In this document: in pieces, positions 1 through 10,109 of the stretch
How the letters are laid out: each line of letters opens with the position of its first letter
How positions within the stretch are numbered: the first letter of the stretch is position 1
Source of the DNA: Ilex aquifolium
Taxonomy: Eukaryota > Streptophyta > Magnoliopsida > Aquifoliales > Aquifoliaceae
DNA: 64,000 bases
NCBI GenBank assembly: GCA_951799425.1
Contig: OX637405.1
Span: forward strand, 27,444,635-27,508,634
Direction of reading: 5' to 3'
Position numbers and translations under genes: made by a program
The notes under the pieces: model-generated
Database searches by the model: none
What the model saw: the letters and a program-made list of their open reading frames with translations, nothing else
Told to the model about the DNA's origin: nothing

Positions 1-683
1 TTGGAGTTCCCAGAGCGTTCGTATCTGACAATGGAAAGCAGTTTGATAATTCAAAGTTCAAAAGTTTTTGTGCCGAGCTCGGAATCAAGAACTATTTCTC
101 AGCTCCTGCCCATCCCCAGTCTAATGGGCAGGCGGAGGTCACAATAAGAACCATAAAGTCAGCTTTGAAGACCAAGCTAGAAAACCTGAAAGGCAAATGG
201 GTGGAGTACATTCCGGAGGTATTGTGGGCCTACAGGACCACCGCCAGATCTGCGACTCAGGAAACCCCCTTTGCTTTGGCCTTTGGGACCGAGGCAGTGG
301 CCCCAGTGGAGATAGGGCTCCAATCACCAAGGGTGGAGTTTGCAGATCCCGAGCACAATGATGAGTCTCTCTTGCTAAACCTCGATCTCTTGGATGAAAA
401 GAGGGACAGAGCTCTGCACCGTGTCCGTACTTACCAAAGGAAAACGGCAAGGTACTATGACAGGAGGGTAAGACACAGAAGTTTCAAGGTTGGAGATTTG
501 GTACTTAGGAGGCTTCTGCTTGCGAGAAAGGATCCCACACATGGGAAATTGGGACCCAATTGGGAAGGGCCCTATATCGTGTCAAAGATAATCAGACCAG
601 GGAATTACGAGTTGCAAACAGAGGAAGGAAAGGTTCTACCTCACTCGTGGAATGCCGAGCACCTTAAGAAGTTTTTTCAGTAA
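1..683 (+). CDS. Integrase, C-terminal part (Tat element 1)
   Basis: The reading runs in from the left edge of the window. It contains the end of the integrase catalytic core: a conserved SDNGKQF-type segment near position 30, then SNGQAE near 120-135. The C-terminal region carries the GPY-type module (WEGPYIVSKI, near 565-595) and ends in HLKKFFQ. Integrase would insert the cDNA into host chromatin. No chromodomain follows, which fits Tat rather than chromoviruses. The same C-terminus closes pol in the two reverse Tat elements near 21943 and 37559. Confidence 0.9.
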   Translation, partial: GVPRAFVSDNGKQFDNSKFKSFCAELGIKNYFSAPAHPQSNGQAEVTIRTIKSALKTKLENLKGKWVEYIPEVLWAYRTTARSATQETPFALAFGTEAVAPVEIGLQSPRVEFADPEHNDESLLLNLDLLDEKRDRALHRVRTYQRKTARYYDRRVRHRSFKVGDLVLRRLLLARKDPTHGKLGPNWEGPYIVSKIIRPGNYELQTEEGKVLPHSWNAEHLKKFFQ

Positions 684-761
684 GTGTTACTTGTAATAGA
701 ACTACTTTTAAATAAGAAAGAGCAAGCCTTTTATTCACCCTCCAATGGTCTCCAAAGAAGC

Positions 762-1755
762 AAGATGAGCTCTTCAGCTCATAAACAAACGATAAGCTTC
801 AAAGCTTATAAATGCAAGATGAGCTCTTCAGCTCATAAACAAACGATAAGCTTCAAAGCTTATAAATGCAAGATGAGCTCTTCAGCTCATAAACAAACGA
901 TAAGCTTCAAAGCTTATAAATGCAGGATGAGCTCTTCAGCTCATAAACAAACGATAAGCTTCAAAGCTTATAAATGCAAGATGAGCTCTTCAGCTCATAA
1001 ACAAACGATAAGCTTCAAAGCTTATAAATGCAAGATGAGCTCTTCAGCTCATAAACAAACGATAAGCTTCAAAGCTTATAAACGCCAGATGAGCTCTTCA
1101 GCTCATAAACAAACGATAAGCTTCAAAGCTTATAAATGCAAGATGAGCTCTTCAGCTCATAAACAAACGATAAGCTTCAAAGCTTATAAATGCAGGATGA
1201 GCTCTTCAGCTCATAAACAAACGATAAGCTTCAAAGCTTATAAATGCAAGATGAGCTCTTCAGCTCATAAACAAACGATAAGCTTCAAAGCTTATAAATG
1301 CAAGATGAGCTCTTCAGCTCATAAACAAACGATAAGCTTCAAAGCTTATAAATGCAAGATGAGCTCTTCAGCTCATAAACAAAAGATAAGCTTCAAAGCT
1401 TATAAATGCAAGATGAGCTCTTCAGCTCATAAACAAACGATAAGCTTCAAAGCTTATAAATGCAAGATGAGCTCTTCAGCTCATAAACAAAAGATAAGCT
1501 TCAAAGCTTATAAATGCAAGATGAGCTCTTCGGCTCATAAACAAAAGATAAGCTTCAAAGCTCATAAAAACCCGATGAGCTCTTCAGCCCATAACAAAAA
1601 GAATGGGCTCTTCAGCTCATAACTACAGGATAAGCCTCAAAGGCTTATAAACAAAAGACGAGCTCTTCAGCTCGTACAAAGTTCAAGGCTGAACGCTTCT
1701 TGGAGACACCAACAGTCAAGTTCAAGGCTGAACGCTTCTTGGAGACACCAATGGT
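762..1755. repeat. 54-bp tandem array of paired hairpins
   Basis: There are fifteen near-identical 54-bp units from 762, a partial sixteenth from about 1572, and divergent units to about 1680. Each unit holds two self-complementary 18-mers: ATGAGCT-CTTC-AGCTCAT and ATAAGCT-TCAA-AGCTTAT. At 1678-1755 there are two copies of a 39-bp unit with another small hairpin, GTTCA-AGGC-TGAAC. Because 54 is divisible by three, one frame stays open through the array. That frame encodes a monotonous SSSAHKQTISFKAYKC repeat and is not taken as a gene. The array lies between the integrase stop and the 3' end of antisense aORF-A. Confidence 0.95.
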
Positions 1756-2064
1756 CCTCCCCCCAGGACCAGATACCCTTGTGCACTGCCTACACACCCA
1801 AAGACCTCGAAGGGTCCAGAACAACAGAGAACACCTATGAGGTCAGATGAGAAGTAAGGTCAGAGCAGACATGATCTTCTGTTTTCCATCTACGTTCGTG
1901 TTTCGAACGAGAAGAGTAAGCTGAAATAACCTAACAGAATTCGAGATGAATGAAAAGTCTGGCATTCGAAATATCCGACAGTACAAATATTCAGACAAAT
2001 ACAAAAAGAGTCATAGTCTGATATCGCTTAAGAAAAGAAAGAACGATACAAGGAAACAAAGATC

Positions 2065-3153
2065 CTAGTCTTTCTTAAGTTCAGTTTTCAGCTCAGCAAT
2101 CTCTCCCTTCAGGCTAGCATTCTCTTTCTTCAGCTCATCCCTTTCCTGCTCAGCCTTTTGAAGCGAGTTAAGGAGCTTCTGACCAATAGAGGTAAGGAAG
2201 ATGGTGGACAGAGAGTCAGGAGAAGGGGAATCGTCCCTTTTACGCTTCCTCGAACTCGTGACGGTGTTTCCATCCTTGTCAGAATCCCCATCCTCATCAG
2301 AATCAGAGAAAGAGGTCCAGGAAGAGTAAGGAATAGTGGAAAACTCAAACTCAGTAGCCTCAGCCCCAAGCAAATAGAGGTTTGCGCTCGTCATCAGCTC
2401 GGAATAAGTCTTAGACTCCACAAGCAACAACTCGTTGATATTCACCATCCCTGGTAAATCCAGGTCAGGTGGATCTACACAGCAAGGGCATAATCAGAGC
2501 ATATTTTTAAAAGGAAAGTACTCAAAAGAGCCATGATCGAGCTTACCAATACGAGAGAAGCTCTTCCAGGACCGAGGAATCCTGGCTTTACGACAGCGAT
2601 CCTCAGGAGACCTCCAAGCCTCTCCAGAAGCGAAGAAGAAACGCTCAGACCACCCTTCAGGGTTGGAGGGAAGATCTAGAACCAGAGGGCGTAAATTGAA
2701 ATCCCTCCAACGGAAGAAACTGAAGCAGGGGGCATCATCTTCCTCAATCTCAAAGAAATACAGGAACTCAGAGACAAAGGGGAACCTGCCAAGAGCATGC
2801 AAGCGGCAGAACAAGAAAAAGCTTATCATAGCAGCCCATCCTCGTGGAGAGAGGCGAGAAGGGCACAGGCCATAATAGGCAAGAACTCGCCCAATGGCCG
2901 GATGAATGGGAAGGCGAAGTCCCATGCCCATAGCACCTTCGAAGAAACAGACCTCCCCTCGGGGGAGGTAATTGCAAGGCTCGTCGGAGGAAGAGACTCG
3001 CAAAGGCAAATCAAGATCAGGGAAAAAACGTTTCTTGATGTCCACTAAATCAGAAGATTCAAGTATTGAGGGGGACAAATAGCGACGATGCCACTTCCAT
3101 TTGATTCCAGAGGAGGATCGTTCATGGAACAGAGAAGAAGCAGAGGCAGCCAT
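2065..3153 (-). CDS. Antisense gene aORF-A of Tat element 1
   Basis: This gene lies opposite to gag-pol and shows two coding blocks separated by a short intron-like gap. The first block (3153 to about 2550) starts MAASASSLF and contains GLRLPIHPAIGRVLAYYG with SRLSPRGW. That is the signature of the Pfam family named 'putative gypsy type transposon' (Transposase_28). Despite the name, no transposase catalytic motif is visible. The second block carries an acidic Ser/Asp-rich stretch, a basic patch (SRKRKRDD) and a C-terminal coiled coil. The coiled coil has leucines every seven residues and an Asn/Ile core, a leucine-zipper pattern. It could be a nuclear, dimeric, structural or regulatory protein of the element. 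Its function is unknown. It is closely related to the genes at 20230 and 35805. Confidence 0.75.
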
Positions 3154-4171
3154 CGAAAGCGCTGGTAAGGAAAAAGACGCAAGAAATCAAGAAGAAAGTC
3201 AAGAATATGTCACACACTTGGGTGCTTTTCAGGAAACAAAGAGCCAAAAAATAGGGAATCAGGTCGCCTGTTTGGTTTCCTAATCAATGAAGGTAGGGAC
3301 GGTTGTGGAAAGTAGTAGCGGTTATGGAAAGGGGCTACGGTTATGGAAAGTGGTTGCGGTTATGGAAAGGGGAAAGACGTGACGGTTATAGGAAGATGTT
3401 GAGAGAAAAACGCGGGAAAAGAAATCAGATACTACCCCCCCTCCTTATATTGCATTCAAAACAACGAGGAAACATTCTGACCCCGTCAAGCCACATATCC
3501 TCCGTATTTGAGCCTAGCCCTGTCGAAAAAGCACTCCTTAAAGCAAGGCAGGGGAAAAGAAATATGAAGAGTAGAAGAAAGTATTCTCTTCTCAGAAAAT
3601 AAGAGCAATGAAATTTGTTATCCTTCTCAAAAAAAAAAAAAAAAAAAAAAAAACCTTTGAGTTCAGACAGCAGAGCCAAAAAGCTCAGTAAGAGCTTTTA
3701 TGGTTCATAGGAAGAATTGTACAGCTCGGGAAGAACTCACAGCCTAACATACTCGAGCTATATAGCTCAGGAGGAGCACGCCAGTTCAGAATACCAAGTC
3801 AAACAGCTCAGAACAAAGAAGAAGAGGGAAGGGATCCCCAAGATACTCTTTACCGAACTCAAAAACACAGGAAAATCAGTTGAGCATAACACCAAGTCTC
3901 CCTTACTATTCAATCTAGTATTTTTGCTTCAAGAAGTGCACGGCCCCACTCAAAGCAAAAGGGGGCAGGGGAATATATACTGAGCAAATAAAGCAAAGCA
4001 GGTAAGTGAGCAGTTGAAGTCCAAATTAAAAATCAGAGATATGTATACGCATATGGATGCTAAACCAACAAAAGAAAAGAAAGATAAGGTTCACAAAGTA
4101 ACACGAGGACCAAGCCCAAATTAGGGGTACATCTCAAAAATCCTTTACAAAGAAATTACAATTAAAAAGAT
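3154..4171. other. Spacer between aORF-A and aORF-B, element 1
   Basis: About 1 kb separates the start of aORF-A from the end of aORF-B. Near 3300-3375 there are short GGTTATGGAAAG-type direct repeats, and at about 3629-3652 a run of A. I see no convincing coding sequence. Lying just upstream of aORF-A on the minus strand, it should contain that gene's promoter, but I could not identify a firm TATA box. Confidence 0.5.
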
Positions 4172-6822
4172 CTAAGTTCCTGAAGGAGGAGTAATTGGGG
4201 AATCTCGCAGCTCAGCAGAAGGGCCTTCAGCAATAGGAGCTAGGGGAGAGCTTCCAGGAATGTCTTGGGACCCCGCTTCCGTTGATTCAGGATTTTGGGC
4301 AAGGGTTTCAGACACCAAGTTTGCAGAAATTGGTGCAACAGCAGGATCTACACCAATGAGCTCAGGGATCGCTGTTGAAGGCTCAGGAAGCACGACAAGA
4401 GCTCTAGAGGTCCCAGGGGCAGGTATGTCCTGACTCGAAGCAGCAGCGGGGGAAACTGAGGCATCCTCCTCGTTATCAGAGCTAGACTCCTCCAATTCTT
4501 CTGTGGTAGGGGTAGAAAAATTGAAGTTAAGGTCTGGAAAAGTTTTGATAGCCTTGCGCCTGAAAGCAAGCCATCCGGTAGCCCACAGGGTGGTGGCCTC
4601 GTCTCTCAGCTCGGCGATCTCTTTGTCCTTCTGTTGGACCAAACTTTTCTGCTCCTCGAGCTCCTCACAGAGTTTGCCGTTAGCCTCGCTGAGGGTAAGA
4701 TAGTCTTGATTGGCCTGGATGAGCTCTTTCTTGGCATCGAAGGCCTCCTGGTTAGCCTTGGACCACGCCTCGACCTTAACCTGCAGGTCTTCCTTAACCA
4801 ACTTCAGCTCATCCCGAGCCTTCTTCTCCCCCTCCTCAGCTCTGACCTTGACTGTCCACGTATGCTTGAGATCAGAAGCTTGCTTCATCGTCTGCTCGTT
4901 GAGGCCCTCCATTTGTACTTTGAGGCTCTCCACCCGAGCCCTGAGGTCTTCATTCTCGAGAGACAGTTCAGAAACCTTGGTCTTAAACTTCTTCAAGACC
5001 TGAAAAGAGCTCTCTTGGGACCTAACCCGATGCAGCAGACCTTTTACATGGAGGGCAGCCTAAGAGAATAAGGAAAGCTCAGCAGGTTGCAACAGACCAT
5101 GAAACTAGAATGGACAAACAAAGAAGGGAGTTAGCACTTACAGCGGCTGCTCCTTGAAGAGCTGAGTCGATGGACTCCTCCAGTGGCATGGAAGCGGCCT
5201 TCAAGACATCAGCCTCAGAAAATATAGAAGACAGAGCTCCCGCAGCAAGATCCATGTTGTCGAAAAAGGAGTCCTCATCTTCCTCCGCAGATTTTCTCTC
5301 TTTCTCAATCACCTTCCCAGAAGCGCTGTATTTGAAACTCTCGGGCTGAAGGTCGGGAACCAATTTCAAAGCCTCCTCGACCTCAGAAGAAGAAGGGGAA
5401 GCTTGACCCCCCTCTTGAGCAGACGTCAACCTAGAAGGGGCCACTGGAGGAGAAAAGGCGGTTGCAGTTTGTGGAGTCCCAGAGGAGGAGAGTGGAGCCT
5501 TACTTGGAACCTGTCCCTCCGCTGCAGAGGGGGAGGAAGATACCTCCAATCTGGGGATTTTGGCCCGGGTACCTGGACCACTCCCAGTACTAGCCCGGGC
5601 CTTGCGCTTGCTAGATCTACCACCTCTCATTAGCTCATCCACCTTGGCCTGGATCTCTTCTGGGGTAGATTTCATGGTAGAAGGACCCGGAAGATCTGGA
5701 AGAAATAGGATAAGGTAAAGGAAAAGAGAAGAGAAGGGAAAATGATGAAGAAAGGAAAAGTTGAAATTACCTTCGTCAGCCCCTAAAACAGATAATGGGA
5801 TCGCTAAAGTCGCCACAGGAAGACTCAGACCTAGCTGTACTAGGTTCCTTGACTCAATCAAGTCGGCGTACTTCTCTGGCTTGATCTTTTCCAACTTGGC
5901 TAGCACCTTTTTGTCCTCAGGACTGAGCTCGTAGCGTTCACCTGAGAGAAAGAAAGTAGGCAAGTGAGAAAAAGGTGAGGGGCCGGCGAATGTCAGATCA
6001 GAGCTCGGACTTAAGTAAGGACTCACGTAAATTATCTGGTTCAGCCCAGGCCGTAGGAATACCGAGTGTGTCTGTTTTATCAGCAGGGTTGTACTCCCAA
6101 TTGGCGCCCCCGACAAAGAAGAAATGTTCCTTCCAGTGTTTATGGGAGGTCGGAATATCAGAGATGAGCTGCCTAATGCTGGCACGCTTGGAGGCGTACA
6201 AGAAGCCTCCGGAGGTCGGTTTAACATTGAAGAGCTCTAAGAACAAAGGAATGCTAGGAATCCCAAGTTTATGCTTCTTAAATATGACTAACAGACCAAC
6301 CATGACGCCATAGAAGTTGGGGGAAATCTGGGAAGGGCACACATGAAAATGCTGCAGAACGGCCTTGATGAAGGGGTGCACAGGAAAGCGAAGGCCGTTG
6401 TCAAAAGCGGCAAGGAAAAAGCAGACCCTATTGTGCACCTTTTCTACATAGTAGACGGATTGGTCTGGACACCAGGGTTCGACCCCAGGAGGAAAACCAT
6501 ACCGAACCTTATAGGTTTTCATTAGCCCAGGGGCCTCTTTACTGTACCCCACCGATTCAGCATGCTTAAAAGCAAGCCCCAAGTACGAGGTTTTTTCCTC
6601 AACCCCGACTCCGCTAACCTTGCCCTTGCCTTTGTTGGGCTTGGAGGACACAGGAGAAGGCTGGGAAGGAGGTCCCTCAGTACCGACCTCGGTTTCTACA
6701 ACATCCACCCCAGGGAAATTATCTATCTCCTCACCTACCTCTCCTAATTCAGTATCTTCCTCGGCTGACCTAGACCCTAAAAGTGAAACAGAGGAACGTG
6801 TGGCTCCAGAAGAGGCAGACAT
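4172..6822 (-). CDS. Antisense gene aORF-B of Tat element 1
   Basis: This is the second antisense gene, in several coding blocks separated by intron-like gaps. The first block (from 6822) begins MSASSGATRSSVSL, has an acidic Ser-rich lead, and then carries NGLRFPVHPFIKAVLQHF followed by SQISPNFYG. This is the same 'putative gypsy type transposon' motif as in aORF-A. Middle blocks are Ser/Pro/Lys-rich. The last block (about 5000-4172) is a long coiled coil of roughly 110 residues, then an Ala/Pro/Ser-rich acidic tail. The shared motif and plan suggest aORF-A and aORF-B come from an old duplication. The gene looks nearly whole here. Its function is unknown. Confidence 0.7.
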
Positions 6823-7463
6823 GGTCGGGCAGGAAAAAGGAAGGATAAAAGAGCGATAGAGAGGGGGAACACTGATCAAACTCTCCCTAATAACCCTAGG
6901 GTCAGCACAGTAACTCCCGACGGCAAGGATGTGGATTATAGAGCTCCAATCGACGAAATGAGGAAGGGGAGCTAAGCAATGGTCGCGATTCCAAAAGTAA
7001 AAGAATCGAAAAGCCCAAAAATGCAGTAACCACCTCGAATTCGAGGGATCCAGAGCAAAAGGAAGAGGAAAAGGGGGGCAAAGGACGTACCTAACTCAGA
7101 AATGGCAGCGAACGGAAACCTGGGGCACTATCGGAGGAAGGAGGCGATGCGAGTCTTCTAAACAAGGGCTGGAAATGCGATTTCAAGCAAGAAAACAGAA
7201 GGGTACCACGGTCCGAAGTTGCAGAGAAAATAGGGAGAGCAGTAAAGAAGATGAATAGTGCGAAGAAGCGGTTTAGATAGCCGTTTTGAGCATTTAAAGC
7301 TGGGGAGACGTGGGCTGAGACATGCGCGGGAATCGAGGAAAGTCATGATGACTACAAACCGTCAGAAATCCTCCAGTCACGTGTTAGCCACGTGCATGTG
7401 TAACTCGTCTTGTGCAGGTCATCCCCTGCCTGAGCTAACTCAAGGCAAGGGCTGGGGGGCAAC
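6823..7463. other. aORF-B upstream region and polypurine tract, element 1
   Basis: This is the 640-bp stretch between the aORF-B start and the 3' LTR. It should hold the antisense gene's promoter and leader. At its right end a G-rich tract (GGGCTGGGGGGCAAC, near 7450-7463) touches the LTR start. That is the expected place and composition for the plus-strand primer used in reverse transcription. The complement is seen beside the 3' LTR of the reverse element at 15449. Confidence 0.6.
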
Positions 7464-8172
7464 TGATGATACCTAAAGTAAACCCCAGATCTGAGCTCAG
7501 GAAAAGAGCTCAGTTCGGGAGTTTATGGAGAACTAAGCTGAGCTCATCCAGCAAGGTCTGAGCTCGCCCAATCGGAACTTATATTCCCAACTAAAGACAT
7601 GAGCTAAGAAACAATGAGAGGGCAGTAAAAAGGCAGTAGATACCCGAACAGGGGGAGTTAAGTCAATCCAAGGCAAGAAATCCGCTACCAGCCAGGATCC
7701 TATCCTAAAACCAAGGAGAGAATCCCCTAACACAAGGCAGAGAACTCGCCATCCGCGGTCAGCCATAAGGGGTTTAGGAAAGCCCGAGATTATAGAAGAA
7801 GATAGGGACGATCCCTACAATAAAGGAAGTAACCCCGAATTAGAGGTAAGCATGAGGCTATAAAGAGGAGGGGCAGCTTCCATTGAAAAAAGACTTGAAA
7901 CCCTAATACCTTGAGAATTCTGTTGTAATTTATTGAATTAGATCAATAAAGAGACAGGAGCAAGAACCTCCATTAGAGAGTGGACTAGCCGAGCTCATCA
8001 GCCGGTGAACCACTATATTTCTATTGTATTTCACACATTACACACGACTAATTAGAGCTTTCATTCCCCACTTCACGAGCCTTGTAGCTCAGATGCCATA
8101 TTAGTCCCCATGCAAACTGCTCACGCCAATTAATTTGGTCCTATAGCTCGTATCCGAAGGTTTACGCCATCA
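7464..8172 (+). repeat. 3' LTR of Tat element 1
   Basis: A 709-bp LTR starting TGATGATACC and ending CGCCATCA, with the inverted TGATG/CATCA ends of this family. It follows the polypurine tract directly. The right flank begins CAATT. The left copy is outside the window, so its age cannot be judged. The LTR is rich in GAGCTC/AGCTC words, as are the other LTRs of the family. Confidence 0.88.
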
Positions 8173-10109
8173 CAATTGATTTTTTTTTATTACAAATATA
8201 AAAAGTATCTCTATTTTCCCTTAAGATGTTTCTTACGAGATTCAATCTTAAAAATTTGAGTTCTTAATAATTGAAATCTTGTGATCCGAACTACCTATAT
8301 AGATTTATTAGTAATATTATTATCTAATTCACAAGAGTTCTTTCAAATTCATTGTTCTTTAAATCGGGTTAGTATGGACTCGATGACTAGAGTAATAATT
8401 GAAAATCAGAATTACTGTTGGGTTGATCCATCACATTTTAAAATCCGCCCATGTAATTCTGCCTCCCACGATCACTTCGAATTAGGTTTTCCGTACCTTG
8501 TTTCCTCGCTTTCTAAACCTTATATTTCCTACTCATTGTTAAATAAACTATTGAAAGCCAATATTCTTAGATTTAAAAAAACAAACATGGAGAATTTATA
8601 TTTTCCAGTAATTAAAATTGCCAAGTTGAGTAGAATTGCATAAACATGTGATATGTTGAGATAACTACTAGACAAAAGGAGTAAATATTCAGCGTAACGT
8701 TGTTTCTACGTTATCGGCAACACGTGATATCACCAATTAATAATAATAAATCATTTAAAATAAATAAAGCTTCCTATTCCAACGTGTTAGTTAGTTAGCC
8801 TGTTGGTTACTAAAAAAATTATCAGAATAATGGAATTCACTAACCACACATGGTATACTATCATTTGGTAGATGTATTATAAGTGGATTAAATATGATAT
8901 TGTATTATTATTGATTTAATTGGGTCTAATACTTTGTTTGACAGATAAATTTGACACATTTACTATTATAACCCCACAACTAATAAAACCAAGTTATTAT
9001 CAACGTAACAAACATTGATTGATGGTATTTTTATTAATTCAATATTAATATTATAAAATAATGTCATAACTAAACAACCGATTGAATTAAATAACTATTA
9101 TCCAACGCTTATGTTGTATATTGCCAAATACTAAATAAAATGATGTATTATTCTAATAACCTATTTAATCTTGTCTTTTATACATCTATATTGTATTAGA
9201 CTAGATTATTTTATCCAATCTATCTATTTTTAATTCGACAACCAAACGAGTCCTTATTGATTAGTGACACCACGTGTCACTGATAATCGAAATATTTTCC
9301 CCTGGTAAGGGCGACAGCCCCCATTCGTAGGTTTTTTGGGAACCTTTGAAGGAGAAGGAAGAAAAGGGGTGCGGGGGGGGCAATGATCTGAAAATTCTGT
9401 GTCATTACATTAGTGTTAACATACAGACTAACATTTGCAAAGAGACCCAAGTTTAGTGAAGTTAATTGAGTGGACTGGAATATCATGCTTGTAAAAAAAA
9501 CTATATACCAATGTCAAAAATGCTAAGAAGTAATGGAATATCATGCTTATAAAAAACTATGAATGGCTGGTCATATAGCCAGAGAAAATCCCCATGCCAT
9601 AGCACAATTGATATCAATTTATTACTAAAGGATAAAAACACCCTTTTGAAGTCACCAACACAACCTGTCCGCCTCTGTGTGTCTTCCTCAACCCAATCTA
9701 CAACATTTTATAAAAAAGAAGAAAAGAATTCAGCATCACCACACACAAATCCTATCCCTCCATGGCCAATACTCTGCATCTCGGTTACTTTTATCAAAAG
9801 ACGCGATAATCCTAAGTTGAAACCATCATGTCTGCGTTCGTATGCATTACGACTCTGCTAATCGTACTTTGTATGCCACATCCATCAGTACATGAAGTAA
9901 AAAAAGAATATATACAACCTTAGCTCAAAACAAGATTTGAAGCATAAAACAAAGTTCCCTTGTATCATATGAAAAAGTCATCATGTTATACAATGGTTTA
10001 AGCAACAAACAACACATGTTATTGTAAAACTATTTGACAGACAAGAAGCCTACAAACATAGGCTTTACAACTATTACCATACATATCGAAATAAGATGCC
10101 ATTACCAGA
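8173..10109. other. AT-rich intergenic DNA
   Basis: No gene is seen. Weak inverted similarity between about 8861 and 9255, ending CCAAACGAGTCC, could be a decayed MITE. A small palindrome with a CACGTG core lies near 9265-9281. A direct repeat of about 28 bp (ATATCATGCTT...TAAAAA) occurs at about 9478 and 9537. The right part should include the 3' UTR of the minus-strand gene that ends at 10110. Confidence 0.5.

Larger units (their letters stand above)
1..8172 (+). mobile_element. Ty3/gypsy Tat-lineage (Retand-like) retrotransposon 1, 3' part
   Basis: This is the 3' portion of a forward LTR retrotransposon whose gag, protease, RT and most of pol lie left of the window. Parts in order are the end of integrase, a hairpin tandem array, two antisense genes (proximal aORF-A, distal aORF-B), a polypurine tract (around 7450-7463) and the 3' LTR (7464-8172). 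The family assignment comes from two fuller relatives in this window, which carry the second, archaeal-type RNase H typical of Tat elements and have the same order of parts. Antisense genes downstream of pol are known in Retand-type Tat elements. The parts visible here look largely whole. Confidence 0.88.

Noticed and set aside
684-1622. A 312-codon open frame encoding 18-residue repeats
   Set aside because: The frame is open only because the 54-bp unit is divisible by three and lacks stops. It has no usual start codon, and the arrays of the other two Tat elements do not keep such a frame.
762-1680. Regular direct repeats resembling a CRISPR array
   Set aside because: The units are head to tail with no unique spacers, the context is a plant retrotransposon, and no cas genes are present.
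2065-6822. Treating the antisense genes as DNA transposases because of their family name
   Set aside because: No catalytic DDE pattern is visible and they are fixed parts of an LTR element. The family name is historical.
8281-8643. A 120-codon open frame in the intergenic region
   Set aside because: No recognisable domain, AT-rich composition like its surroundings, and no relative elsewhere in the window.
9559-9861. A 100-codon open frame downstream of the seven-transmembrane gene
   Set aside because: Low-complexity, no domain, and on the opposite strand in a likely 3' UTR or intergenic stretch.
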